A stretch of DNA of 64,000 nt from CAYMEV01 sp964389675 [NCBI: uncultured Candidatus Sumerlaeota bacterium] (lineage in GTDB: Bacteria; CAYMEV01). Position numbers and translations under genes: made by a program. The notes beneath the pieces were generated by a model, which was not told the DNA's origin, made no database searches, and saw only the letters and a list, made by a program, of their open reading frames with translations. Positions within the stretch are counted from its first letter, which is position 1; each line of letters begins with the position of its first letter. Of this stretch, positions 17,709 through 25,966 are shown one piece after another. The DNA is taken from assembly GCA_964389675.1 (NCBI GenBank), contig CAYMEV010000003.1, positions 78,402 to 142,401 on the forward strand. Reading direction: 5' to 3'.

Positions 17709-18680
17709 CTATTTCTTTTCTAATTGCAGTGAAAGGGTTTCATAAGCTTTTAAAAGCCTTTTAATTATCTTGATTGCTTTTGCTTTTATTTCCTTGTTTT
17801 CCAATTTTCTTATTTTATCAGGATGGAATTTATGGACAAGCTTATTATAGTTCTTATCAAGCTGTTTCTTTGTATAGGGATCCTTTATTCCCATCAGCTT
17901 AAAATCGTCTATTTTGCTCAGGTTTTTATAGAAAAATTCTATATTGGATATAATGCTGTCATCTTCTTTGGCGAATTTATAAAGCCTTTCAATTATACCG
18001 CAGGATATAAACCCGAAAAGGGTCTTGTAGGTAAAGTAATCTGGAAGGTTTGAATGTGCACAGATCTGATCATTGGTATTCCTGCCGTTTATCAGCTCCA
18101 GGATCTGGAGTTCTTCCGAGTTAAGCTTAAGTTCCTGAAAACGGAAGATGGGGTTATGCGATATGCAGTAAACAGCATTCAGATCTCCGACTGCTTTCCT
18201 TATAGCATCCCACTGTCCCATTCTTTTGACCCCGTTGAATATAAGGCTTCCGGTAGAAAGCTCTATCTTTATATTTTCACTTTGAATTTCCTTCTCGAAG
18301 AAGCTGTAATCTCCGTCAGAGAATGAAAACAGGCTGTAGATGATCTCTTCCAGGTGGCTCTGGACAGCTTTGACCAGTTCCTTTTCAGAGATCGCCCCCA
18401 TATTCAGCAATGTTGTCCCGATACGGTCTTCATTCTGAACCTTCACTGATTTTTCCAGTTCTTTAAGCGTTATAAGAGAGCGCTTCAGGCAGTAAACGCC
18501 AATCCTGTCGTTAATATCGCTTGATATGGCAAATACTATGTGCCCATCCTGGAAAAGTACCTTTTTTATGGTGTTCTGCCTTATAATCTGCAGTATGCCT
18601 GTTTTCTGAGTCTGGTAAATAGACCTGAAAACAGCAGATATAGGGATATCGCTTAAAGAACCCTCTATTTTGTGCTCCAT
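17709..18680 (-). CDS. DUF4388 (PATAN) protein with C-terminal J-like domain
   Basis: A 323-residue protein. The DUF4388 domain occupies about 1-135 (EGSLSDIPISAVFRSIYQ, then KTGILQI, VLFQDGHIVFA); it occurs in gliding-motility and signalling proteins and probably mediates protein contacts. The C-terminal 65 residues resemble a DnaJ J-domain and include the hallmark HPD (KLVHKFHPDKIRK) after an LMGIKDPYTKKQLDKNY helix. I set the start at the ATG at 18680, which has an upstream GGAAAA, instead of the TTG 36 bases earlier that lacks a ribosome site. It is divergent from the secretion operon. Confidence 0.7.
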   Translation of the reverse strand: MEHKIEGSLSDIPISAVFRSIYQTQKTGILQIIRQNTIKKVLFQDGHIVFAISSDINDRIGVYCLKRSLITLKELEKSVKVQNEDRIGTTLLNMGAISEKELVKAVQSHLEEIIYSLFSFSDGDYSFFEKEIQSENIKIELSTGSLIFNGVKRMGQWDAIRKAVGDLNAVYCISHNPIFRFQELKLNSEELQILELINGRNTNDQICAHSNLPDYFTYKTLFGFISCGIIERLYKFAKEDDSIISNIEFFYKNLSKIDDFKLMGIKDPYTKKQLDKNYNKLVHKFHPDKIRKLENKEIKAKAIKIIKRLLKAYETLSLQLEKK

Positions 18681-18791
18681 GGAAGTGATTTTCCATAAAT
18701 TAAGAGTGATTGTCAATTAAAAAAGGCTATGCATGCTTTATCATTTTCTTATAAAATTATTCCATATTGCCTCTATCTGGAAAATTTTTGG

Positions 18792-18812
18792 ATTTAATTC
18801 AAAGAATTAAAT
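18792..18812. repeat. perfect inverted repeat upstream of the secretion operon promoter
   Basis: ATTTAATTC (18792-18800) and GAATTAAAT (18804-18812) are exact reverse complements around AAA. The repeat ends five bases before the -35 box of the promoter at 18818, the usual place for an activator site. The regulator is unknown. Confidence 0.6.
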
Positions 18813-18817
18813 GTTTC

Positions 18818-18846
18818 TTGCAAATATAATTTTCTTGTTTTATAAT
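18818..18846 (+). promoter_or_regulatory. near-consensus sigma70 promoter of the type III secretion operon
   Basis: TTGCAA (18818-18823), exactly 17 bases, then TATAAT (18841-18846). Transcription would begin near 18853, giving a leader of about 50 bases before the first start codon at 18905. Confidence 0.65.
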
Positions 18847-18904
18847 TTTAGCTGTGAAGTTTATAAGATAGCCTCAATTATGATCTTAAAATGGAGTATA
18901 TGAT

Positions 18905-19831
18905 ATGGCTGAAATTGTATACAGGGAAAACCAGGAAGAAAGGCTTATAACCCTTGATAAGGATTCATTTGTGATTGGCAGAAGCCCAAGCTGTGAAATT
19001 GCAATAAGCAGTGACACAATATCAAGAAGGCATGCAAAACTGGAAAAAAGGTCAAACCGGTATTATATTACTGACCTTGGAAGCAGGAATGGTGTTTTTG
19101 TCAATGATGAAAAGATAGTTGAATCAGTACTGAAGGATGGAGATTTTATCAAGCTTGGTGTTTTTGAGTTTACCTTTCATGATAAAGAGCCTGTTATTGT
19201 AGACAGCAATAAGACAATACAGCAGGAGCAGAAGACCATTATGCTGGAAAACCCGCTTGAGAAATTCATATTAAAGGACCTTCCGGCATCTGAGGATACA
19301 TATATTGAAAAAAAAGAAAAAGATAAAGTAATTGAAGATGATATAATTGCTGAAGACCGGCAGGAAAGTACGCCTGATGATGATGAAAGCGAAATTGAAT
19401 CAGATGGATACTTCCCCAACCTTCTGATCTTTCATGATGAAAAGGCATTCAGGGCTACCATAAAAAAGAACCGTAATACGATCGGAGGTTCTGCGATTTC
19501 TGATATACCCATAAATCACGAAGGTTTTCCTGAATCAGCCTGTATTATCAGGAATGAAAAGGGCATTTTCTATTTAGTGGATGAATTTCAGACAGGGGAG
19601 ATCATGTATAATAATGTCCCTGTAATACATAAAAGACTGTTTGATAAGATGATATTTATGATTCAGGATGTGACTTTCCAGTTTATTTCCAATAAGAAGG
19701 GTGCTGAAGCAGTTTTTGAAAAAGTTTATGCTGTCTTCAGGATTTTTATTGAAAAACCTCTGATAGGCATGGCATTTGTTGCTGGAATTCTTATTCTGAT
19801 CTCTCTTCTTCTTGTTATATTTTTATTATAA
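18905..19831 (+). CDS. double-FHA membrane protein in the SctD position
   Basis: A 308-residue protein that opens the secretion operon. FHA domain 1 spans about 15-95 and keeps the phosphothreonine-binding residues (VIGRSPSCEI, ISRRHAKL, GSRNGVFVN). An acidic linker follows (about 100-170). A second FHA-like domain (about 175-260) has lost them. One membrane helix ends the chain (about 284-308). SctD ring proteins (YscD, PrgH, MxiG) also place FHA-type domains in the cytoplasm before a helix, but then have a large periplasmic part, which is absent here. It could be a reduced SctD, a cytoplasmic-ring organiser, or a phosphoprotein receptor. SctD is an inference from position and layout. Confidence 0.6.
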   Translation: MAEIVYRENQEERLITLDKDSFVIGRSPSCEIAISSDTISRRHAKLEKRSNRYYITDLGSRNGVFVNDEKIVESVLKDGDFIKLGVFEFTFHDKEPVIVDSNKTIQQEQKTIMLENPLEKFILKDLPASEDTYIEKKEKDKVIEDDIIAEDRQESTPDDDESEIESDGYFPNLLIFHDEKAFRATIKKNRNTIGGSAISDIPINHEGFPESACIIRNEKGIFYLVDEFQTGEIMYNNVPVIHKRLFDKMIFMIQDVTFQFISNKKGAEAVFEKVYAVFRIFIEKPLIGMAFVAGILILISLLLVIFLL

Positions 19832-19847
19832 AAATTAAGGATATTTT

Positions 19848-20552
19848 ATGAGCCTGAGAAGCGAACCTTCTAATGAGCTGTCTGAAGAACTGATACAAAA
19901 TTACCAGGATTATCTAAGAAAGATCGCATATTTTGTGAAGATTACGCTTCCTGATAATATTGAGATCGACGACCTGGTCCAGTATGGGGAGATCGGCCTG
20001 ATAGAAGCAGCAAGAAAATTTGATCCGAAACTGGGTGTTTCGTTCAAGACATACAGCTATTACAGGATCAGGGGTGCTATATATGACGGGCTCAGGACCA
20101 TGGGGCTTTTTAAGGCAAAACAGTATAAGAATCATGTAATGCGCCAGAAAATCAATGACCTGATGATGCAGGAAACAAATAATGTAAATATAAACAGCGA
20201 TACCTGCAGAAATGATGACAGCGTTGAAAGACTGCGGGATATATTTTCCAGTGTTGCAACACTTATCACTCTTTCTTATGCATCTTATATGGACCATGAG
20301 GTACAGAACGGCAATGATGATATAAATAAGGAGCTTATAACCGAGGAAACAAAATCCTTAATTATGAAGGCAATTGAACAGCTTTCCCATAAGGAAAGAA
20401 ATGTTGTTAAGCTTTACTATTTTGATGAACTGACATTTGAAGACATCGGCAAAGAAATGGGGCTTTCAAAGAGCTGGATTTCACGTGTACATCTGCAGGC
20501 GATAAATAAGCTTAAGCAGAAGCTTAAGCAAAGTAATATAACAACATATTGA
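19848..20552 (+). CDS. FliA/WhiG-family RNA polymerase sigma factor
   Basis: A 234-residue sigma70-family protein. Region 2 (about 38-85) reads DDLVQYGEIGLIEAARKFDP, then FKTYSYYRIRGAIYDGLR, the hallmark of the flagellar/sporulation sigma group. Region 4 (about 180-228) has LSHKERNVVKLYYF and LSKSWISRVHLQAINKL. The middle region 3 is poorly conserved. It is the second gene of the type III secretion operon (16-base gap), so it probably directs late secretion genes, perhaps elsewhere in the genome. No anti-sigma gene (FlgM type) is recognisable here. Confidence 0.85.
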   Translation: MSLRSEPSNELSEELIQNYQDYLRKIAYFVKITLPDNIEIDDLVQYGEIGLIEAARKFDPKLGVSFKTYSYYRIRGAIYDGLRTMGLFKAKQYKNHVMRQKINDLMMQETNNVNINSDTCRNDDSVERLRDIFSSVATLITLSYASYMDHEVQNGNDDINKELITEETKSLIMKAIEQLSHKERNVVKLYYFDELTFEDIGKEMGLSKSWISRVHLQAINKLKQKLKQSNITTY

Positions 20553-20604
20553 CAGATAGAATCGATAATCTATATGTAATGTTATATAAGGAGGTGTCGC
20601 AACT

Positions 20605-21066
20605 ATGGATCCTGTATCGTCAAAGACTGTAAAAAAAAGCATTAGCAATATTGCTGAGAAGAATATTCAGAATGAGATGAATAAAAATCTTCCGACAAAT
20701 CCAGATAAACCTTCCAGCTTTGAGCAGCTTCGGCTTGATAAGGTAAATGAAATACCAAAGGATGCTGAACTTAAGGTTAACGAGGTTGGAAAGCAAAAAG
20801 ATATGGATATATCAAGCACGCAGAAAGTCCAGGACAATAATCCCATAGACGGCTTGAAAAACCTGACCGATAACCTTGAGAAAAGCAATGTAGAGCTTGA
20901 TAATCTCATCAAGAGTGTTATGCAGGATGGCAGGTCATTTTCACCGTCTGAACTGATGGCAATGCAAGCTCAGATATATCAGCTTACCAGGGAGATAGAA
21001 CTTACCAGCAAGGTTGTTGAACAGGCCAACCAGGGCATAAAGACCATGCTGAATCAGCAAGTATAA
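20605..21066 (+). CDS. sctI: type III secretion inner rod protein SctI
   Basis: A 153-residue protein preceded by an AAGGAGG site. The last 45 residues (MAMQAQIYQLTREIELTSKV, then VEQANQGIKTMLNQQ) have the YscI/HrpB/PrgJ inner-rod pattern: amphipathic helix with a Glu-Leu-x-Ser-Lys core and a Gln-rich end. The N-terminal two thirds are polar, low in hydrophobic residues and probably disordered, as expected of an exported subunit. It is longer than typical SctI (about 80-120). In flagella the matching role is played by FliE and rod proteins, which it does not resemble, so this supports an injectisome-type machine. It lies directly before sctJ, as in many injectisome operons. Confidence 0.75.
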   Translation: MDPVSSKTVKKSISNIAEKNIQNEMNKNLPTNPDKPSSFEQLRLDKVNEIPKDAELKVNEVGKQKDMDISSTQKVQDNNPIDGLKNLTDNLEKSNVELDNLIKSVMQDGRSFSPSELMAMQAQIYQLTREIELTSKVVEQANQGIKTMLNQQV

Positions 21067-21077
21067 GGAGAAACTGC

Positions 21078-21878
21078 TTGAAAAAAATAAAAATCTTTTT
21101 AACCATGTCTATTTTACTTATGATGTTCGTATCCTGCGGGAATACAGTTCTGTACCACGGGCTCTCGGAAAGGGGAGCAAATGAGATACTGGTCATACTT
21201 GAACAGAATGGGATAGCGGGGGAAAAAGTACTGGATGAAACTCAAAAAAAGATCATGCTCTTTAATATTGTCGTGGCAAAAAGCGATAAGAACCAGGCTC
21301 TGGAAATCCTGAAAGAGAAAGGCCTTCCAAGGATAAACCCGGTTGGCATGAATGAGATGTTCAGCGGGTCCAGCCTTATTCCCACCATTACAGAAGAAAA
21401 AGCCAAATATCAGATAGCAATGCAGGGTGAGATCGAAAAAACCCTTCTGCAGATGCAGAATGTTATTTCAGCAAGGGTCCATCTTGTTATTCCGGATGCA
21501 GATAATGTCGAACAGCAGAATGAACCTGCGATAGCCAAGGCCTCTGTATTTTTGAAATACTACCAGGGCCTGCAGCAGACACCAATGTTTACGGAAAAGG
21601 ATGTGCAGAATATTGTTGCAGGGGCAGTGCTTGAGCTGACTCCAGGCAATGTTACTGTAGTGCTTCAAAGGATACAGCCTGTCGAGGTATCCCAATCATC
21701 GCCAAAATATACCAGTTTCATGTTCTATAATATCGCGCCTGAATCAAAAAAGAGCATGCAGATAACACTTGTTATTATCTTATCAGTGGTTTTTATACTT
21801 TTATTTGCTATAGTTATAATGTTCCTGAAGATCAAGGATTTGAAAACATCCCTAAGCATTATAAAAACAAAAAAATAA
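21078..21878 (+). CDS. sctJ: type III secretion inner ring lipoprotein SctJ
   Basis: A 266-residue lipoprotein that forms the periplasmic inner ring. It starts with TTG behind an AAGGAG site. The lipobox is FVSCG with C20. The two ring-building domains of the YscJ/HrcJ family follow (LYHGLSERGANEILVILEQN about 24-75; ISARVHLVIPDAD near 132). A C-terminal membrane helix lies at about 224-250. The lipid anchor, short length and lack of a FliF C-terminal domain separate it from flagellar FliF (usually above 500 residues). This is the clearest marker that the operon is non-flagellar. Confidence 0.92.
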   Translation: MKKIKIFLTMSILLMMFVSCGNTVLYHGLSERGANEILVILEQNGIAGEKVLDETQKKIMLFNIVVAKSDKNQALEILKEKGLPRINPVGMNEMFSGSSLIPTITEEKAKYQIAMQGEIEKTLLQMQNVISARVHLVIPDADNVEQQNEPAIAKASVFLKYYQGLQQTPMFTEKDVQNIVAGAVLELTPGNVTVVLQRIQPVEVSQSSPKYTSFMFYNIAPESKKSMQITLVIILSVVFILLFAIVIMFLKIKDLKTSLSIIKTKK

Positions 21879-21882
21879 TAAT

Positions 21883-22830
21883 ATGCAGGAAATTAAGACA
21901 TTTGTAAGTCTTCTGGCCTTCCAGGATATAGACAGGAAGGATGACCTGCTTGAGTATCTCTGCAATGACTGTAAAGAGATCTGCGCGCAATACCTGCAGG
22001 AATTTGAAGGGAAAACTCAGGAAGAAATACATAAATTATCCCTGATTGAGCTTAAAGAGGATATCGCAAAAAATTTTCTGAAAATATACAGTTCTTTCCA
22101 TTTCAGCTGGCTTGAAGATTTTTTCAGGAATGAAAGCCGGGAAACAATATCAACAGTCCTCAAATTCGTCCCTCTTGAGATGTCCGGCGCTATTCTCGGG
22201 TTATTTTCCGAGGAGGAAAGAAATGAGATCCTGCAGACAATACCAAGCTCATTTGTTAGCAGGGAGATAATGGAGATTCTTAAATTCAGCATTATTGAAA
22301 GGTACGGAGCGATTCCAGCTGATGCGGACCAGATTATCCGGAGTGACCAGATACTCAAGTTTCTTATGCAGAATGATGTTGATCTTACCAGCTTTCTTTC
22401 CTTTATATATTCTTATGAAATATATGCTCTTTTAAGCAAGACAGTTTCTGCTGATAACAGAGCACAGATATGCTCTGAGATGAGTACGGAAAAAGATATA
22501 AATGCACAGGTTGAATGGTTTAACAGGGCACATGCTTCAATTGATTTTGATTATACTGTATTTTCCAGAGCATGTGATTTCAGGATCTCTGTCAATAAGG
22601 GATACCTTATAATCCCCTTTATCAGGATTTTTACCTGCCTGCAGTCAAAGAACCTTATAAAAAGTGCTGCAAGGGCTATTTCATACAGGATGGAGATGTC
22701 AGCGGGGAATGATTTTCTGCTTTTTTGCGAGGACAATGAAAAAACAGCAAATCCAGTCAATGCAGAGATGAATTCAAAGAGACTGTCAGAAATAATACAT
22801 AGCTATAAGTTATTTAAAAGCGAGGCTTAA
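21883..22830 (+). CDS. FliG-like / SctK-position protein
   Basis: A 315-residue all-helical protein between sctJ and sctL, where flagellar operons have fliG and injectisomes have sctK. Residues about 85-135 (RETISTVLKFVPLEMSGAIL, then FSEEERNEILQTIP) read like the FliG middle armadillo domain (TIALILSYLPP... EEL..EVI). No torque-helix charged motif is apparent in the C-terminal half. It may therefore be a FliG relative used as an adaptor between SctJ and the SctQ pods, or a long SctK. The assignment rests on position and one short pattern. Confidence 0.45.
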   Translation: MQEIKTFVSLLAFQDIDRKDDLLEYLCNDCKEICAQYLQEFEGKTQEEIHKLSLIELKEDIAKNFLKIYSSFHFSWLEDFFRNESRETISTVLKFVPLEMSGAILGLFSEEERNEILQTIPSSFVSREIMEILKFSIIERYGAIPADADQIIRSDQILKFLMQNDVDLTSFLSFIYSYEIYALLSKTVSADNRAQICSEMSTEKDINAQVEWFNRAHASIDFDYTVFSRACDFRISVNKGYLIIPFIRIFTCLQSKNLIKSAARAISYRMEMSAGNDFLLFCEDNEKTANPVNAEMNSKRLSEIIHSYKLFKSEA

Positions 22831-22832
22831 AA

Positions 22833-23477
22833 ATGTCATTTTCAGACGATACCAAAAAGGTGGTTATTCAGAAAAGTTCGGACGATATCATCGGCCCGCC
22901 TCCTGAGAGGAAGATCCTTACCAAACAGGAAATTGATGCATCAAAAATGGCTCAGACGATTATCGAAGAGGCAAAGAAGAAGGCTGAGGAGATAATAGGG
23001 GAAAAGGAAAAAATAGTAGAGGAAGCCAAAAATGAGGCTTACAATGAGGGTTATAAAAGCGGGCTTGAAAGTATCAATAAGATTCTTCTGGAGCTTAAGG
23101 ACCTGAGGAACAATACAATTGTGGCCATGGAGTCTGAGATAGTAAAACTGGCTTTCAGGATAGCGAGGAAGATACTCGGATATGAAATGCAAAGGGACGA
23201 TACAACGGTGTTGTCCATCGTTAAAGAGGTATTAAAGGCTTCAAGGCACCAGAAGTCTATTAAGCTGTCTGTAAACCCTGATGATTATAAAATAATAAAG
23301 CAGAACAGGGAGAGCCTTGTTGCTGTTCTTACAAAATGCGAAAGTTTCCTGATAGAGCCGAATGAACATATTTCAAAGGGAGGCTGTGAGATTGAGACGG
23401 AGATAGGAAATGTATCAGCAAACCTCGATACGCAGCTTGAGGTTCTGGAATCACTGCTCTTGAACAAGGAGGTATGA
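22833..23477 (+). CDS. sctL: type III secretion stator protein SctL (FliH family)
   Basis: A 214-residue regulator and stator of the export ATPase. A charged, Ala/Glu/Lys-rich coiled coil covers about 35-85 ([20 protein letters not shown]), including short GxxxG-like spacing around [10 protein letters not shown]. The C-terminal half (about 90-210) has the FliH/SctL/V-ATPase E fold ([17 protein letters not shown]; later [20 protein letters not shown]). Its end overlaps the start of sctN by four bases (ATGA), showing translational coupling to the ATPase it binds. Confidence 0.88.
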   Translation: MSFSDDTKKVVIQKSSDDIIGPPPERKILTKQEIDASKMAQTIIEEAKKKAEEIIGEKEKIVEEAKNEAYNEGYKSGLESINKILLELKDLRNNTIVAMESEIVKLAFRIARKILGYEMQRDDTTVLSIVKEVLKASRHQKSIKLSVNPDDYKIIKQNRESLVAVLTKCESFLIEPNEHISKGGCEIETEIGNVSANLDTQLEVLESLLLNKEV

Positions 23478-24808
23478 AATTGGCTTCATCCCCCATTAAA
23501 CTGGATAAGTACCTTAAACTGCTTGATACAGCAAGCACTGTAAAGGTAAGAGGGCGGGTAATTGAGCTTACCGGGCTTATTATAAAGGCTTCAGTACCCG
23601 GTGTCAGGATCGGCGAAACATGTTATATCGAGTCATATAACCGCGTATCGCCTCTTAAAGCAGAGGTAGTCGGATTCAAGGGAGATAATGTAATGCTTAT
23701 GCCGCTTGGTGACCTGACAGGCATAGGGCCTGACAGCCAGGTGATACCCACAGGCAAATCCTTCAGCATAAGAATAGGGGACCAGCTTCTCGGCCATGTG
23801 CTCGATGGACTGGGACAGCCTCTGGATATAAGCGAGGAAGAGTTTCAAGGCTTTGATCTCGATACATATTCCGTTAATTCCGATCCCCCGGATCCCCTTA
23901 AGCGCAGAAGGATACTTGATTACCTGTCAATAGGGATCAGGGCAATTGACGGCCTGCTTACTGTCGGAGAAGGGCAGAGGATGGGCCTTTTTGCAGCAGC
24001 TGGTGTAGGCAAGTCAACCACAATGGGAATGATAGCCCGCAATACTGAAGCTGAAGTGAACGTTATTTCATTGATAGGGGAAAGAGGAAGAGAAGTAAGG
24101 GATTTTATGGAAGAAAGCCTTGGAGAGGAAGGTTTGAAGAAATCAATTGTCGTTGTGGCCACATCTGATAAACCATCTCTTGTAAGGCTTAAATCAGCAT
24201 TTGTTGCCACGGCCATAGCGGAATATTTCCGTGATAAAGGCAGAAAAGTGATGCTTATGATGGACAGTGTCACAAGGTTTGCAAGAGCACAGAGGGAAGT
24301 TGGGCTGGCCCTGGGTGAACCGCCTGCAAGGCAGGGATACCCCCCGTCTGTCTTCTATATGCTTCCCAAACTCCTTGAGAGGACAGGGAATTCAGACAGG
24401 GGATCAATTACGGCTTTCTATACTGTCCTGGTCGCGGGGGATGATATGACAGAACCTATTGCAGATGAGGTAAGGTCCATACTTGACGGGCATGTTATCC
24501 TTTCACGCGAAATGGCATCAAGGAATCATTATCCTGCTATAGATGTGCTAAGAAGCGTCAGCAGGGTAATGACTGCGGTAGTGGACAAGGAGCATATAGA
24601 GTTTGCGGGCAGAATGCGTGACCTTCTGGCTACATACGAGAAACAGAAAGACCTTATACTAATCGGAGCATATAAGAAAGGCTCTGATGAAAAGGTAGAC
24701 AAGGCAGTTGAAATGATTGACAGGATCAACGAGTTCCTGAAACAGGGGCTTTATGAGAAGTGCTATATTGATGAAACGATTGAGAAACTGAAAGAGATGT
24801 TTGCATGA
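23474..24808 (+). CDS. sctN: type III secretion ATPase SctN
   Basis: A 444-residue hexameric ATPase of the SctN/FliI/F1-beta family that unfolds and releases substrates at the export gate. Walker A is AAGVGKST (about 174-181). [34 protein letters not shown] and [13 protein letters not shown] are the T3S ATPase signatures. An AGGAGG site ends only one base before the ATG at 23474; a TTG two codons on (23480) has better spacing and may be the true start. It overlaps sctL upstream and sctO downstream. Confidence 0.95.
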   Translation: MKLASSPIKLDKYLKLLDTASTVKVRGRVIELTGLIIKASVPGVRIGETCYIESYNRVSPLKAEVVGFKGDNVMLMPLGDLTGIGPDSQVIPTGKSFSIRIGDQLLGHVLDGLGQPLDISEEEFQGFDLDTYSVNSDPPDPLKRRRILDYLSIGIRAIDGLLTVGEGQRMGLFAAAGVGKSTTMGMIARNTEAEVNVISLIGERGREVRDFMEESLGEEGLKKSIVVVATSDKPSLVRLKSAFVATAIAEYFRDKGRKVMLMMDSVTRFARAQREVGLALGEPPARQGYPPSVFYMLPKLLERTGNSDRGSITAFYTVLVAGDDMTEPIADEVRSILDGHVILSREMASRNHYPAIDVLRSVSRVMTAVVDKEHIEFAGRMRDLLATYEKQKDLILIGAYKKGSDEKVDKAVEMIDRINEFLKQGLYEKCYIDETIEKLKEMFA

Positions 24809-25308
24809 GCGGCAGGATAGTATACAGGCTTGAACCGGTCCTTAACCAGAAGGAAGAAGAGAAGAACGAAGCTACCCGGAATCTTGCCTTTGCACAGAAG
24901 AAGCTTGAAGATATCAGGGAAGAGATCAGGGGGCTTGAGAACCTTGTAATAAAAAGGGTTGAAGAGAAAAAGCAGGCGGAGCTTGCTCACTTTGAAAAAC
25001 TCAGTACAGAGGGGATGGCTGCAAAGTCTATTCAAGGACACCAGGCTGAAATGAAAGCCATTGATATATCAGTTGAGGAGATAAAGGAAAAGATAAGCTT
25101 AAAAAAAATAGAGGAAAAGAATGCCGAACAGGATCTCAATACTGCTAAGGACAGGCTGGTTGAAGCAACCAAGGAATACAAGACCATGGCGAAACACAAA
25201 GAAAATTTCATCAGGGAACAAAGGGCCATTCTCAGCAAAAAAGAACAGAAGGAAATGGACGAAATTTCCAGTTTGATATATAATTTCAAGGGGAAAGGAG
25301 ATGAATGA
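24805..25308 (+). CDS. sctO: type III secretion stalk protein SctO (FliJ family)
   Basis: A 167-residue protein that is nearly all charged coiled coil, the FliJ/YscO type central stalk that sits inside the ATPase ring and contacts the export gate. Near the N-terminus [20 protein letters not shown] resembles the FliJ start (RLxxVLxxRxxxExxA). There is no hydrophobic segment. It overlaps sctN by four bases, matching the fliI-fliJ and sctN-sctO order. Confidence 0.75.
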   Translation: MSGRIVYRLEPVLNQKEEEKNEATRNLAFAQKKLEDIREEIRGLENLVIKRVEEKKQAELAHFEKLSTEGMAAKSIQGHQAEMKAIDISVEEIKEKISLKKIEEKNAEQDLNTAKDRLVEATKEYKTMAKHKENFIREQRAILSKKEQKEMDEISSLIYNFKGKGDE

Positions 25309-25309
25309 T

Positions 25310-25966
25310 ATGGAAAAGGTATCGACCACAACACAGAAAACAAAAGCAGCACCCAGCGATACCAAGCAGACAAAAGACGCAAAACAGCCATCAGAAAAGT
25401 CTTTTGCAAAGGTATTTCACCGAAAGGGTGAAGATCTGTCAATGCATGACTCAAAGAAGGATATAAATAAGCAGTTAAGGAAGGATATAATACTGGGTGA
25501 AGACACAGAGAAGAAAGAGAAAGGAAAGGAAGGAAGTGAAGAAAAGCTTGATGGATTCATGATCCCGAGACTCATTTCAGAAAAATCAGGTGCTGAAGGC
25601 ATAAAGGAATCCATTAAGGTCGGGGAAGCGAAAGTAAAGCTTGACGAGAATCTTATAAACAGGATTGTTGAATCTGCCAGGATCGTGAGAAAAGGTGATA
25701 CAGCTTCAATGGAGATCAATATCAAATCGGATGTTTTTGAAAACCTTAAGCTTATTGTCACAGCTGAGGGTAATGCAGTTAAAACAGAGTTCATTACGGA
25801 CAACCCAATGCTTAAGGGGCTTATTAAGGATTCAATGGTCGATCTTGAGCAGAGCCTCGTTGCAAGAGGCCTTGAGGTTCTTGATATTGTTGTCAGGGAT
25901 GAGCCTCCTAAGTCTGAAAGCCAGAAACAATACGATGAGTACAGGAGAATAAATGAGCAGAAGTAG
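25310..25966 (+). CDS. SctP/FliK-like length-control protein
   Basis: About 218 residues. The first 115 are polar, Lys/Glu/Ser rich and probably disordered. The C-terminal domain (about 120-205; INIKSDVFENLKLIVTAEGN, later LEQSLVARGLEVLDIVVRDE) matches the FliK C-terminal / T3S4 switch pattern, where a substrate-specificity signal is passed to SctU. It is short for a ruler protein, suggesting a short needle or rod if it is a ruler. I favour the ATG at 25310, about 9 bases from AAAGGAG, over 25301, which touches it. It overlaps the next gene by 14 bases. Confidence 0.65.
   Translation: MEKVSTTTQKTKAAPSDTKQTKDAKQPSEKSFAKVFHRKGEDLSMHDSKKDINKQLRKDIILGEDTEKKEKGKEGSEEKLDGFMIPRLISEKSGAEGIKESIKVGEAKVKLDENLINRIVESARIVRKGDTASMEINIKSDVFENLKLIVTAEGNAVKTEFITDNPMLKGLIKDSMVDLEQSLVARGLEVLDIVVRDEPPKSESQKQYDEYRRINEQK

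Noticed and set aside
20561-20568. ATCGATAA before sctI as a FliA-type -10 box
   Set aside because: No TAAA lies at the right distance upstream (CAAC there), and the gene sits inside a tight operon.
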